A stretch of 64,000 nucleotides of DNA from UBA11606 sp039188975 (GTDB lineage: Bacteria > Actinomycetota > Acidimicrobiia > Acidimicrobiales > Aldehydirespiratoraceae), in contig JBCCYT010000003.1 in NCBI GenBank assembly GCA_039188975.1, positions 1 through 64,000 on the forward strand, read 5' to 3'. Positions 27,840-36,259 of this stretch are shown here, in pieces. The position numbers and the translations under genes were made by a program. Each line of letters starts with the position of its first letter. The stretch's first letter is position 1. A model generated the notes under the pieces. That model made no database searches and was not told where the DNA came from. It saw only the letters and a list, made by a program, of their open reading frames with translations.

Positions 27840-28537
27840 CCGATCTGATCAGCGTCCTGGTTGTCGATGACGAACCAGCGTTTCGGGAAGGGCTTCGTCA
27901 AGCCCTCAAACAGGAAGGGTTCATCGTGCACCTCGCCGCTGATGGCGAGGAAGCACTCGAGGTCTACCGGGCATATCACCCGGATCTCGTTCTGCTCGAC
28001 GTGATGCTGCCCCGTATGTCCGGCATCGATGTCTGTCGCCAGATCCGAGCGGCGGACGACACGCCCGTCATCATGGTGTCGGCCCGCAACGAAGAGATCG
28101 ACGCTGTCGTCGCGCTCGAGGTCGGCGCCGATGACTATGTCTCGAAGCCCTATCGAGTGCGTGAGCTCGTCGCCCGCATGCGAACCGTCTTGCGTCGAGC
28201 CGGCACCGCACCGAACCAGCGCGACGAGACACCCGCATCGGTGCTCACGGTTGGAGAGATCTCCCTCGACCGAGACCGCCACGAGGTCGCGATCAACGGC
28301 GAGTCGGTGCAGCTGCCGCTCAAAGAGTTCCAGCTCCTCGCACTCCTGATGGAAAACGCCGGCATCGTCGTCACCCGCCAGACACTCATCGACCGGGTGT
28401 GGGGCTACGACTATGTCGGCGACACCAAGACCCTCGATGTGCACATCAAACGGCTGCGGGCCAAGGTCGAGCCGATGCCCGACAACCCCGAGCGCATCGT
28501 CACCATCCGCGGGCTGGGCTACAAGCTGAATTCCTGA
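27836..28537 (+). CDS. regX3: RegX3/PhoP-like response regulator
   Basis: 233 residues, OmpR/PhoB class. Receiver domain with acidic pocket Asp11-Asp12, phospho-acceptor Asp55 in LVLLDVMLP, switch Ser in MVSARNEE and Lys in VSKPYRVRE; then a winged-helix effector domain with LPLKEFQLLALLMENAG and the recognition region WGYDYVGDTKTLDVHIKRLR. The match to RegX3 is strong. The GTG overlaps the stop of the PhoU-kinase gene by 4 bp, giving a sensor-regulator pair. It is the obvious ligand of the PHO boxes at 20596 and 21919, and so probably controls its own operon. Confidence 0.93.
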   Translation: MTDLISVLVVDDEPAFREGLRQALKQEGFIVHLAADGEEALEVYRAYHPDLVLLDVMLPRMSGIDVCRQIRAADDTPVIMVSARNEEIDAVVALEVGADDYVSKPYRVRELVARMRTVLRRAGTAPNQRDETPASVLTVGEISLDRDRHEVAINGESVQLPLKEFQLLALLMENAGIVVTRQTLIDRVWGYDYVGDTKTLDVHIKRLRAKVEPMPDNPERIVTIRGLGYKLNS

Positions 28538-28550
28538 CAGGCCGCCGCCC

Positions 28551-29203
28551 ATGGCCGACCTGTACGAGACGATGAGCACGCTGCGGGCGGTGCGGCGTGT
28601 TCGCCCTGACCCGATTCCCGACGATGTGCTCGAACGGGTCTTGCAGGCGGCGTGTTGGTCGCCGACCGGCGGCAACACCCAGCCGTGGAAGGTCGTGGTC
28701 GTCACCGACCTCGAACGCAAGGCTGGGCTGCAGACCATCTACAAGGCCGAGTGGGATCCGTACGTGGTGCAGTTCCTCGACTCGAGCGAGTGGCCGGCAC
28801 CCGCGACGAGGAGCAGTGGAAGAAGGTCGCGGACGCGGGCAATCGGCTGGCCGACAACCTCCACGAAGCCCCGGCCATTTTGCTATTCGCCGCCAATCCA
28901 GCGGCGATGGCGATCACCGATGCCAAGCTCGACCGCATCAGCATGGTCGGCGGCGGCTCGGTGTATCCGGCAGTGCAGAACGCCATGCTGGCGTGCGCCG
29001 CGGAAGGCCTCGGCTGCACGCTCACGACGCTTCACTGTCACCGCGAAGACGAGGTGAAGGCGCTGCTCGACATCCCCGACTCGTGGGCCACGGTCGCCAT
29101 GGTGCCGATCGGCTACCCCGAGCTGAAGGGGCACGGCCCGATCACGAGGAAGCCCCCGTCGAAGATGGCCGCCCGCAATTCCTTCGAAGGCACCTCGCCC
29201 TGA
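28551..29203 (+). pseudogene. Nitroreductase-family gene with a single-base frameshift
   Basis: The first frame gives TLRAVRRVRPDPIPDDVLER, CWSPTGGNTQPWKVVVV and QTIYKAEWDPYV, the FMN-binding start of a nitroreductase. The reading continues in another frame from about 28797 with TRDEEQWKKVADAGNRLADN, PAILLFAANP, SVYPAVQNAMLACAAEGLGC and DIPDSWATVAMVPIGYPE, ending at 29203. Joining the two needs one extra base near 28790-28800, so one base seems to have been lost. Both halves are otherwise well conserved, which suggests either a very recent mutation or a sequencing error. Follows the RegX3 gene by 13 bp. Intact, it would be an NAD(P)H-dependent flavin reductase. Confidence 0.8.
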
Positions 29204-29264
29204 CCCTCGGAGGCCGCCTCCTGGCGCGGTCTGGTGTCAGTCGCACTCGCTAGGGTGGCCGACG

Positions 29265-32200
29265 ATGTCGGAATCTCCCTTGCTCGCCGGTCTCAACCCG
29301 GCCCAGTACGACGCGGTTCTCCACGACGGCGGGCCGCTGCTCGTCGTCGCCGGTGCCGGTTCGGGCAAGACCCGAGTCCTCACCCATCGCATCGCCCACC
29401 TGATCGAGCAGGGTCTGTCGCCGTTCGAGATCCTCGCCATCACCTTCACCAACAAGGCGGCAGGCGAGATGAAGCACCGCGTCGGTGGCCTCGTCGGGCC
29501 GGTCGCCGAGAAGATGTGGGTGTCCACGTTCCACTCGGCGTGTGTGCGCATCCTGCGGCGCGACGTCGAACGCCTCGGCTTCCCCGGTCGGTTCTCGATC
29601 TACGACCAAGCCGACGCGGTTCGCCTCGCCGGCTATGTCATCCGTGACCTGAATCTCGATCCTAAGCGGTTCCCGCCCCGGTCGGTGCACGGCACCATCT
29701 CGATGGCCAAGAACGAGAACATCGGCCCCGAGCAGTACGCAGCCGAGGCGGAGCAGATCTTTCAGCGCAAGATCGGCGACGTGTACGCCGAGTATCAGAA
29801 GCGCCTGCTCCAGGCTGGCGCCATGGATTTCGACGATCTCCTGATGCGTACTGCGCAGCTGTTCCGTGAACATCCTGACGTGCTCGACGGCTGGCGCCGG
29901 CGCTTCGGTCATGTGCTCGTCGACGAGTACCAGGACACCAACCCGGTCCAGAACGACCTCGTCCTCCAGCTAGCCGAGGAGCACCGCCAAGTCACCGTCG
30001 TCGGCGACAGCGATCAGTGCCTTCCGCCGGGGACGATGATCTCGACACCCCAAGGCGATCGCCCGATCGAGACACTTCGCGAAGGCGATCTCGTCTACGG
30101 CACCGGCGGGTCGAACACGCCGGTGGCCCGTCCGATTCGTGAGGTCCGTAAGACACGCCACATGGGACGGCGCTATCGCATCCACGCCGGGGGTCGAACG
30201 ATCGAAGGGACACCTCACCACATCGTCCCGGCCCAGCTCACGCTCGACCCGTCGGCACATGTCGTCTACCTCATGTACCGACACGATCGCGGGTTCCGCG
30301 TCGGGCAAACCAAAGCGACGCGTCCCAACGGGAAGGGTGGCTTGGAGATCGGTCTGCGAGTCCGATGCAACCAGGAGCACGGCGACAAGGCCTGGATCCT
30401 GCGGGTCGTCGGTTCCTCGGCCGAGGCCTCCTGGTGGGAGGCCTACTACGCCGCCCAGTACGGGCTCCCGACAGCTTGTTTTCATTCCCTTGGCCGGAAC
30501 CTGGCGATGGGAGCCGACGATCTTGCTCGGCTGTTCGATGCGCTCGACACCGAACAGGCGGCAAAGCAACTCTTCGAGGATCTTGATCTGCATGAGGAGT
30601 TCCCGCATCACCGACCGCAGAGCGGGGCGAATAGGCAGACGCTCAACCTCACGATGTTCTCCGACCACCGTTCTGGAGAGGTGGGGTACCACCGGCTTCA
30701 ATGGTCGTCCAACCGGCAAGACGTTGCGAAACGGCTGCTTGACGGCGGTTGGAACGTCCGGAAGTCCAAGCACGCATCGGTGCGTGTGGAGACATCACGG
30801 AAGAGCTATTGCGAAGCACTTTGGGAAGCCACGGCGATGTCTTGGGAGGGGCAGCTGGAAGTCAACCGTCGGATGGCCGTCGATGGCGAGATTTACGGCT
30901 ACCAACCGCTTAGCCACCTCCGCCCGGGGATGGTCGTGTTGGTGGAGACAGACCACGGCTTCGATCGAGTGGCAGTCGACGACGTCGAGATCTTTGAGGC
31001 GTCGGGCCCGGTCTACGACCTCGAAGTCGATGATGTGCACACGTATGTCGCTAATGGCGTGCTCGTGCACAACTCGGTCTATGCGTTCCGAGGCGCCGAC
31101 ATTCGCAACATTCTCGAGTTCGAAGAAGCGTTCCCCGACGCCACCGTCGTCGTGCTCGAACAGAACTACCGATCGACCCAGTCGATCCTCGACGCGGCCA
31201 ACGCCGTCATCGCTCGCAACGTCGGCCGCAAACCCAAGGACTTGTGGACCGACAAGGGCGCCGGCGAGAAGATCGTTCGCTACCACGCCGACGACGAATC
31301 CGACGAAGCCCAATTCGTCGCCAACGAGCTCGCCAAGCTCCACGATCACGACCACAAGCGATGGGGCGAGATGGCGGTGTTCTACCGAACCAACTCCATG
31401 TCGCGTGTCATCGAAGAGTTCCTGGTGCGGGTCGGGATCCCGTACAAGGTCGTCGGCGGCACCCGCTTCTATGACCGTCGCGAAGTGAAGGACGCGCTGG
31501 CGTACCTCCGGGCGATCGTCAACCCGACCGACGAGGTGTCGGTCAAGCGGGTCATCAACACCCCCAAGCGAGGGGTCGGCGATTCGTCGATCGGCAAGCT
31601 CGACGCCTGGGCCTCCGCCAACGGCGAATCGTTCGACCAGGCGGTTCTGCGCTTCGACGAAGCCGGTGTCGGGGGTCGAGCCGCAACCGGTATCGAGAAG
31701 TTCCTGGTGCTGACCACCGAGATCCGCAAGCTCAACGCCGGTCCGGCCACTATCATCGAAGAAGCGCTCGAACGGTCCGGCTATCTCGAAGAGCTCCAGG
31801 CCGAGCGGTCGGTCGAGGCCGAAGGGCGGCTGGAGAACCTGTCCGAACTGGTCGGCATGGCTCGCGAGTACGAGACGGTCGACGACTTCCTCGAACAGGT
31901 TTCCCTCGTCAGCGACACCGACGACATCGACGAAGAGGAATCCCAGGTCACCTTGATGACCCTGCACTCGGCGAAGGGACTCGAGTTCCCCGTCGTCTTC
32001 TTGGTCGGCATGGAAGACGGTGTGTTCCCGCACATCCGGGCCCTCGGCGAACCAGCCGAACTCGAAGAAGAACGCCGCCTCGCCTATGTCGGCATCACCC
32101 GAGCGATGGAGAAGCTGCATCTCACGAGCGCATGGAGCCGGATGATGCACGGCCAGACGCAGTACAACCCGCCGAGCCGCTTCCTCGACGAGATCCCGTC

Positions 32201-32570
32201 CGAGCTGATCGAGGAGATCGGCGGCACCCGCATGTTGCGCTCACGCCGCGACCGCAGCGGAGGCGGCCGAACCTATGGCGGGGGAGGGGGCAGCGAGGTC
32301 CCGACCGGCCGGACCTTCGGCGGCGGTGGCCGCGACAGCCACCACGACGACGTCGTCGAAGCCGCCCTCGCCGCCGCCAACAAGCCGACCCCATCCGGAG
32401 CCGAAGCAATGGGCCTCAAGGTCGGCGACGACGTGCGCCACAACCAGTGGGGCGAAGGCGTGATCACCGACATCGAAGGCGCCGGCGACAAAGCCGAAGC
32501 GTCCGTCTACTTCGGCTCGGTCGGCGAGAAGCGGCTGCTCCTCAGCTGGGCCCCACTCGAAAAGATCTGA
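29265..32570 (+). CDS. pcrA: UvrD/PcrA DNA helicase interrupted by an intein
   Basis: 1101 residues as translated, 749 after removal of a 352-residue intein (residues 252-603). Helicase motifs: Q-motif LNPAQYDAV, motif I AGAGSGKT (29-36), Ia ITFTNKAAGEM, II VDEYQDTN, III split by the intein as VVGDSDQ / SVYAFRGAD, IV QNYRST, V LMTLHSAKGLEFP, VI YVGITRAME. The C-terminal extension has a Gly/Arg-rich stretch and then VRHNQWGEGVITDIEG, the PcrA-type C-terminal Tudor-like element. A 3'-5' SF1A helicase for repair and replication restart. It works only after protein splicing. Insertion in motif III means the unspliced protein should be inactive. Confidence 0.96.
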   Translation: MSESPLLAGLNPAQYDAVLHDGGPLLVVAGAGSGKTRVLTHRIAHLIEQGLSPFEILAITFTNKAAGEMKHRVGGLVGPVAEKMWVSTFHSACVRILRRDVERLGFPGRFSIYDQADAVRLAGYVIRDLNLDPKRFPPRSVHGTISMAKNENIGPEQYAAEAEQIFQRKIGDVYAEYQKRLLQAGAMDFDDLLMRTAQLFREHPDVLDGWRRRFGHVLVDEYQDTNPVQNDLVLQLAEEHRQVTVVGDSDQCLPPGTMISTPQGDRPIETLREGDLVYGTGGSNTPVARPIREVRKTRHMGRRYRIHAGGRTIEGTPHHIVPAQLTLDPSAHVVYLMYRHDRGFRVGQTKATRPNGKGGLEIGLRVRCNQEHGDKAWILRVVGSSAEASWWEAYYAAQYGLPTACFHSLGRNLAMGADDLARLFDALDTEQAAKQLFEDLDLHEEFPHHRPQSGANRQTLNLTMFSDHRSGEVGYHRLQWSSNRQDVAKRLLDGGWNVRKSKHASVRVETSRKSYCEALWEATAMSWEGQLEVNRRMAVDGEIYGYQPLSHLRPGMVVLVETDHGFDRVAVDDVEIFEASGPVYDLEVDDVHTYVANGVLVHNSVYAFRGADIRNILEFEEAFPDATVVVLEQNYRSTQSILDAANAVIARNVGRKPKDLWTDKGAGEKIVRYHADDESDEAQFVANELAKLHDHDHKRWGEMAVFYRTNSMSRVIEEFLVRVGIPYKVVGGTRFYDRREVKDALAYLRAIVNPTDEVSVKRVINTPKRGVGDSSIGKLDAWASANGESFDQAVLRFDEAGVGGRAATGIEKFLVLTTEIRKLNAGPATIIEEALERSGYLEELQAERSVEAEGRLENLSELVGMAREYETVDDFLEQVSLVSDTDDIDEEESQVTLMTLHSAKGLEFPVVFLVGMEDGVFPHIRALGEPAELEEERRLAYVGITRAMEKLHLTSAWSRMMHGQTQYNPPSRFLDEIPSELIEEIGGTRMLRSRRDRSGGGRTYGGGGGSEVPTGRTFGGGGRDSHHDDVVEAALAAANKPTPSGAEAMGLKVGDDVRHNQWGEGVITDIEGAGDKAEASVYFGSVGEKRLLLSWAPLEKI
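30018..31073 (+). mobile_element. PcrA intein with a GIY-YIG-like endonuclease region
   Basis: 352 codons, in frame. Splicing blocks are all present: Cys1 in CLPPGTMISTPQGD (block A), TPHH in IEGTPHHIVPA (block B), VYDLEVDDVHTYVANG (block F), VLVHN with penultimate His and terminal Asn (block G), then Ser as the +1 residue of the extein. Between B and F there is no LAGLIDADG or HNH pattern. Instead residues 82-99 read VVYLMYRHDRGFRVGQTK, followed by Arg114/Arg116 and by Glu141 in SWWEAYYAAQYGLP, the order and rough spacing of GIY, (Y)xG, Arg and Glu in GIY-YIG nucleases. A second part (about 240-300) with WNVRKSKHASVRVETSRKSY may bind DNA. Codon use looks slightly less GC-biased than in the host gene. 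Confidence 0.88.
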
Positions 32571-32584
32571 GCCCCGACCCGGCC

Positions 32585-32967
32585 ATGGCGATCGACGACG
32601 CGGAACCCAATCGAGTGCCGCCGACGATCCGTGGCGTGCGTGGGGTGATGGTCTTCGTCGACAACCCCGAAGTGGTCTGTGGATGGTGGGCGGCGGCATG
32701 CGACGAAACGCCGCAGTGCGCCAACAGCTTCTGCTGGATCGATCTCCCTGGCGGCGTCGAGTTTGGCTTCCACCCGGCCGAGAGACCAAGAATCCGCCGG
32801 GAGCGAGCGTCGTGCCGTACCTCGGGGTCGATCGCTTCGACGAGGCGCTCGACCGACTGGTTCACAACGGCGCCACCGTCTATCGGGGCCCGCTCGCGGT
32901 CGATGGGTGGCGGATGGCGCAGATCAAAGACCCGTTCGGCACCATCGTCGGCATCACCGATCGGTAG
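32585..32967 (+). pseudogene. VOC/glyoxalase-like gene with a single-base frameshift
   Basis: Starts at ATG 32585 and reads RGVMVFVDNPEVVCGWWAA, SFCWIDLPGGVEFGFHPAE, then loses the frame near 32785. The rest continues in another frame as TKNPPGASVVPYLGVDRFDE, RLVHNGATVYRGPL and KDPFGTIVGITD, ending at 32967. Together they make one VOC domain of about 127 residues with the expected two beta-alpha-beta-beta-beta halves. As with the nitroreductase 4 kb upstream, one missing base explains it. Possible sequencing error or recent decay. Lies 14 bp after pcrA and convergent with the P450 gene. Confidence 0.72.
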
Positions 32968-32982
32968 CGAGCTGCACGACGG

Positions 32983-34227
32983 CTACCAGGCGCACTCGAT
33001 GTGCTTGAGTCCGTTGATGAAGCTCGAACGCAGGCGGTCGGGTTCACCCACGCTGTGAATCTCGGGAAGCTCACGCAGCAAGTCCCGATACATCACGCTG
33101 ATCTGGCGGCGGGCGAGGTGGGCGCCAAGACAAAAGTGCGGTCCGGGTCCGCCGAAACCGACATGATCGCGGAGATTGTCGCGGGTGATGTCGAACCGGT
33201 ACGGGTCGTGGAAGACGGCATCGTCGCGGTTGCCGGAGGCATAGAACAGCACGACCTTGTCGCCCTCGGAGAACGTGTGGTCGCCGAGCTGGGCGCCGTC
33301 TTCGGTGACGGTGCGGCGGAAGTGAATGACCGGGCTTGCCATGCGAACCATTTCCTCGACCGCGTTTGGCATGTGGGTCTCGACATCGCTCATCAACAGG
33401 TCGCGCTGGTCGGGATGGTCGGTCAAGAAGGTCAGGCCCCACGCGATCGAGTTGCGGGTCGTCTCGCTTCCGGCAGCACACAGCAGCACGAAGAAGCTCT
33501 GGATCTCCTGTCGGGTCAGCTTGTCGCCCTCGATCTCTGCGTTGACGAGCGCAGTGGTCAGATCGGCCGCGTCGCCGTCGACGGAACGGTCGGCGATGTC
33601 ATCGATCAACGCCGCCAGACCGGCGCCGGCTTCGAGAAACGCTTCGAGCGGGTTCTTGCCTTCCGGAATGAACTCCGGATCGCCCTGACTCAAGATGATG
33701 TTCGTCATGTCGAAGACGAACTCGTACTGCGACTCGGGAATCCCCATCATGTCGCAGATGATCTTCACCGGAAGCCACGCCGCGCAGGCCGTGACGAAAT
33801 CACAGCCCGGGCCTTCTTCTCGGAGCCGGTCGACGATGCGGCCCGCCGCCAGCTCGACGTCTTCCATGTTGCGTTGCAGCATGCGCGGCGTGAAACCGGC
33901 GGCCACCAGCTTGCGAAGACGCTTGTGGCGAGGGTCGTCCATGTTGATCATCGAGCCGAAGAACTCGTTGAACTCGGGCGGGAGATCTGGAATGTTCGTC
34001 CCGGCCCCGGATTGGAACAGTTCTGGTTGGCGACTGGCTGCGATGATGTCGGCGTGTCGGGTCAGGGCGTAGTAGCCGGGGCCGGCCGGGAGATACTCGG
34101 TCTCGTGCTCGGCGAAGAAGCGAATCGGGTCCTCGCGTCGAAGCGTCTCGAAGGCCGCCTCTCGGACATCGAGCGGTTCGGTCCAGAACCCTTCGACGTC
34201 GGACAGATCGATTTCACTCAGCTGCAT
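32983..34227 (-). CDS. Cytochrome P450
   Basis: 414 residues, soluble bacterial class I type. Heme ligand Cys366 in FGGPGPHFCLGAHLARRQ, I-helix oxygen-binding motif AAGSETTRNS near 250, K-helix EEMVRMASP with the ExxR-like region, and meander NRDDAVFHDPYRFDI. The layout and the PGPHFCLG loop resemble the CYP125/CYP142 group that acts on sterol side chains, but substrate prediction from this alone is weak. No ferredoxin or reductase gene is adjacent, so electrons must come from elsewhere. Start ATG at 34227, complete. Confidence 0.93.
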   Translation of the reverse strand: MQLSEIDLSDVEGFWTEPLDVREAAFETLRREDPIRFFAEHETEYLPAGPGYYALTRHADIIAASRQPELFQSGAGTNIPDLPPEFNEFFGSMINMDDPRHKRLRKLVAAGFTPRMLQRNMEDVELAAGRIVDRLREEGPGCDFVTACAAWLPVKIICDMMGIPESQYEFVFDMTNIILSQGDPEFIPEGKNPLEAFLEAGAGLAALIDDIADRSVDGDAADLTTALVNAEIEGDKLTRQEIQSFFVLLCAAGSETTRNSIAWGLTFLTDHPDQRDLLMSDVETHMPNAVEEMVRMASPVIHFRRTVTEDGAQLGDHTFSEGDKVVLFYASGNRDDAVFHDPYRFDITRDNLRDHVGFGGPGPHFCLGAHLARRQISVMYRDLLRELPEIHSVGEPDRLRSSFINGLKHIECAW

Positions 34228-34271
34228 GCCGAGACGTTAGGTCACGGCCTCAACCGGTCGGTAACCGACGG

Positions 34272-35564
34272 TCAGCTGGCGAGTGCGGTGGCGTCGATCT
34301 CCGTGGCGACGATCTGCGTGAGAGGTTCGTCGACCCCTGCGGCGGTGGCATGGTCACGCCAGGTGCCAACTGCGGCCACGACCTCGTCGATGATGCGTCC
34401 GGCGCTTGAGACCTTGGCCCGCTCAGCGAGTTCGAGCAGGGCCCCTCGCGGCGCTCCATGGACCGAACCGTTGACTGTCAACTGGTGATTGCGAAGCCAT
34501 CCGCCGTCGTCATCGAACGCGAACGTCAGATCGAACGCCGGAGCGAGCGACCAGCGCCCGGCTTCGTAGAGGAACGCGTGGTTCTTCGTGTGGTCGTCCC
34601 GGACGACCGCAGCGATGTTGAACACGATCCGGCGGAAGACCTGTCGTCGTTCGTCAGCCGTGAGCCCGAGCCGGATGCACGTCTGGAGCAGCTGTTCGTA
34701 GCTGTGGGCACCGACATGCTCGGGCGGAAGGTGCCCCATTGCCGCGAACGACTGAACGTGCAATCGGGTCGCAGGCCCGGGCCGATCGAATCGCCGGGTA
34801 AGGAAGTGAGCGAGTCCGTCGACCTGGAGAAGCCGGCATTCGCTCATCTCGATGCCCGCATCGACGGCCATACGGGCGTAGGCGTATTCGACCCGACCGA
34901 GTCCGGTCGGGTTCGCACGCGCTCTCGATCGGCCGACATCGAACTTCAAGAGCCAATGGGAGTATCCCTCCGGGGCGTCATGCTGTCCGGAACGAACCTC
35001 GCCGGCGGGCCCCAGCGCAATGGCGGCCTTCGCCCGGGCCCCACCCGCTGACCCCGACGTGTCGAGGAGTTGCTCGAGCGCGTCCGGCGCCTCGCTGTCG
35101 AGCAAACTGCCGTTCACGGCGCGATGAGCCGCAGAGGCCGCCTCGCCCAGGTCGACCACGGTCGGCGTCGGGCCTCCATCGTCCCTGAGATCGGGTTCGA
35201 AGGTCAGCGCACCGACGCCGCGGCTTCCGACATAGCCGAGTCTGTCGACGGCAGTGATGGCGCCGGGTTGTACGCCGTGGCGGGCGAGCCAGGCGTTGGT
35301 GAGGAGGTCGGCGAACGCACCGGGCAAGCTGTCGGCGACGAGTCCCGGCAGGCCGCGGAAGGACGACCGGTCGAGGTCAGGGAAGGCCACGGGTCCGGCC
35401 GTTCTGGGCAGCTCCAGTGGTGCGAGATCATCGCCTGTTCGTGCCCAGTTGGTTTCGTACTCGAAGACCGGAAGCTTGGATCGAGGGTCATTCGCGATTG
35501 CGCCGACGAGCCGCCCCTCGAAAAGGACCTTGACCACGTCGAGTTGGCGAAACGGCTCAGTCAC
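34272..35564 (-). CDS. hipA: HipA-family serine/threonine kinase (toxin)
   Basis: 430 residues from the GTG at 35564, which overlaps the hipB stop by 8 bp (a TTG at 35609 would overlap 53 bp). N-terminal HipA subdomain VVKVLFEGRLVGAI, Gly-rich region DTSGSAGGARAKAAIAL, Lys in HWLLKFDV, catalytic loop DDHTKN (Asp324, Asn328), and Mg-binding Asp345 in LAPAFDLTF. All residues needed for kinase activity appear present. HipA toxins phosphorylate targets such as glutamyl-tRNA synthetase and are held by HipB. The pair forms a standard toxin-antitoxin operon, transcribed from the AT-rich region at 35857-35944. Confidence 0.92.
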   Translation of the reverse strand: MTEPFRQLDVVKVLFEGRLVGAIANDPRSKLPVFEYETNWARTGDDLAPLELPRTAGPVAFPDLDRSSFRGLPGLVADSLPGAFADLLTNAWLARHGVQPGAITAVDRLGYVGSRGVGALTFEPDLRDDGGPTPTVVDLGEAASAAHRAVNGSLLDSEAPDALEQLLDTSGSAGGARAKAAIALGPAGEVRSGQHDAPEGYSHWLLKFDVGRSRARANPTGLGRVEYAYARMAVDAGIEMSECRLLQVDGLAHFLTRRFDRPGPATRLHVQSFAAMGHLPPEHVGAHSYEQLLQTCIRLGLTADERRQVFRRIVFNIAAVVRDDHTKNHAFLYEAGRWSLAPAFDLTFAFDDDGGWLRNHQLTVNGSVHGAPRGALLELAERAKVSSAGRIIDEVVAAVGTWRDHATAAGVDEPLTQIVATEIDATALAS

Positions 35565-35856
35565 GACTTCGGCGTCCCCGCTTCCTGGGTTCGGGACGTT
35601 GTTGCTCAAGGAGAGCGATTGGTGAGATCGGCTCGTCCGGTGTGAGCGAGTCGAGCCACGACTCGGCGTCGAGCGCCCGGAGAACCTTGATCAACGTGTT
35701 CAACGTCGAACCGCGGCCGTGTTCGAGATTGGCGACCGTCTTCTGCGATACCTCGGCGCGCTCTGCCACCTCGGCAACGGTCATCCCGGTTCGAAGACGT
35801 CGTCGTCGAACCGTCTCGCCGAAGCGGGCCTCCTGTTCTTCTGCGGTAAGCCACAT
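35557..35856 (-). CDS. hipB: HipB-like antitoxin, HTH regulator
   Basis: 99 residues from ATG 35856 (TTG 35865 is an alternative). A Cro/CI-type HTH: RFGETVRRRRLRTGMTVAEV, AERAEVSQKTVANLEHGRG, STLNTLIKVLRAL. The C-terminal tail PEPRKRGRRSRD is strongly basic. In HipBA modules HipB binds operator DNA and neutralises HipA. The stop overlaps the hipA start by 8 bp, and a near-palindrome lies just upstream of its start. Well supported by position. Confidence 0.9.
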   Translation of the reverse strand: MWLTAEEQEARFGETVRRRRLRTGMTVAEVAERAEVSQKTVANLEHGRGSTLNTLIKVLRALDAESWLDSLTPDEPISPIALLEQQRPEPRKRGRRSRD

Positions 35857-35867
35857 GGCGCTCAAGA

Positions 35868-35889
35868 CTAGTAGAAAGTTGCTACTTAG
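35868..35889. promoter_or_regulatory. Candidate hipBA operator palindrome
   Basis: CTAGTAG, 7-nt spacer, CTACTTAG: an almost perfect inverted repeat 12 bp upstream of the hipB ATG, inside a strikingly AT-rich stretch. A second, looser pair (GATCT / AGATC) flanks it at 35890-35918. HipB proteins bind such repeats to repress their own operon. Confidence 0.5.
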
Positions 35890-35944
35890 GATCTATTTCG
35901 ATCACTAAAACGAAGATCTTTACTGCTCATGGTTCAGCCGCAGA

Positions 35945-36259
35945 TCAATCGGGGGTGTTGGGGGAGACGGGCACATCGCTGGTGAGCTGGTGCAGCGCAG
36001 TGAGGTGCTGGTCGTAGGCCGATGCGCCGTCACGGGTGAGGCGGAACCAAGCAGTGCCTCCCCGACGTCCGCCGGCGCGTTTGCTCTCGGCGTAGCCCGC
36101 ATCGATGAGGTGCTTCATCTGTTTCGATAGGTCGGTCTTGGAGAGCCCGACGTGGTCTTGGAGAAACGCGAACTCCGCCCAAACGGATGCCCGAAGAATC
36201 GCGGCCAGGCGAAGGCGCTTTGGTGCGGTGAAGTTCGGATCGAGTTGCTCGAGGCTCAT
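35945..36259 (-). CDS. Winged-helix DNA-binding protein (HTH_34/MarR-like)
   Basis: 104 residues. One winged helix: RLRLAAILRASVWAEFAFLQ, DHVGLSKTDLSKQMKHLIDA, GYAESKRAGGRRGGTAWFRL, TRDGASAYDQHL. This matches the HTH_34 type of small ArsR/MarR-like regulators. Its ATG overlaps the stop of the membrane gene upstream by 4 bp, the usual arrangement for a regulator paired with a membrane protein. It probably binds the perfect palindrome over the promoter at 36685-36719 and represses its own operon. Ligand or signal unknown. Confidence 0.85.
   Translation of the reverse strand: MSLEQLDPNFTAPKRLRLAAILRASVWAEFAFLQDHVGLSKTDLSKQMKHLIDAGYAESKRAGGRRGGTAWFRLTRDGASAYDQHLTALHQLTSDVPVSPNTPD

Noticed and set aside
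28551..29203. Programmed frameshift in the nitroreductase gene
   Set aside because: No slippery heptamer or downstream pseudoknot is apparent at the junction, and nitroreductases are not known to use one.
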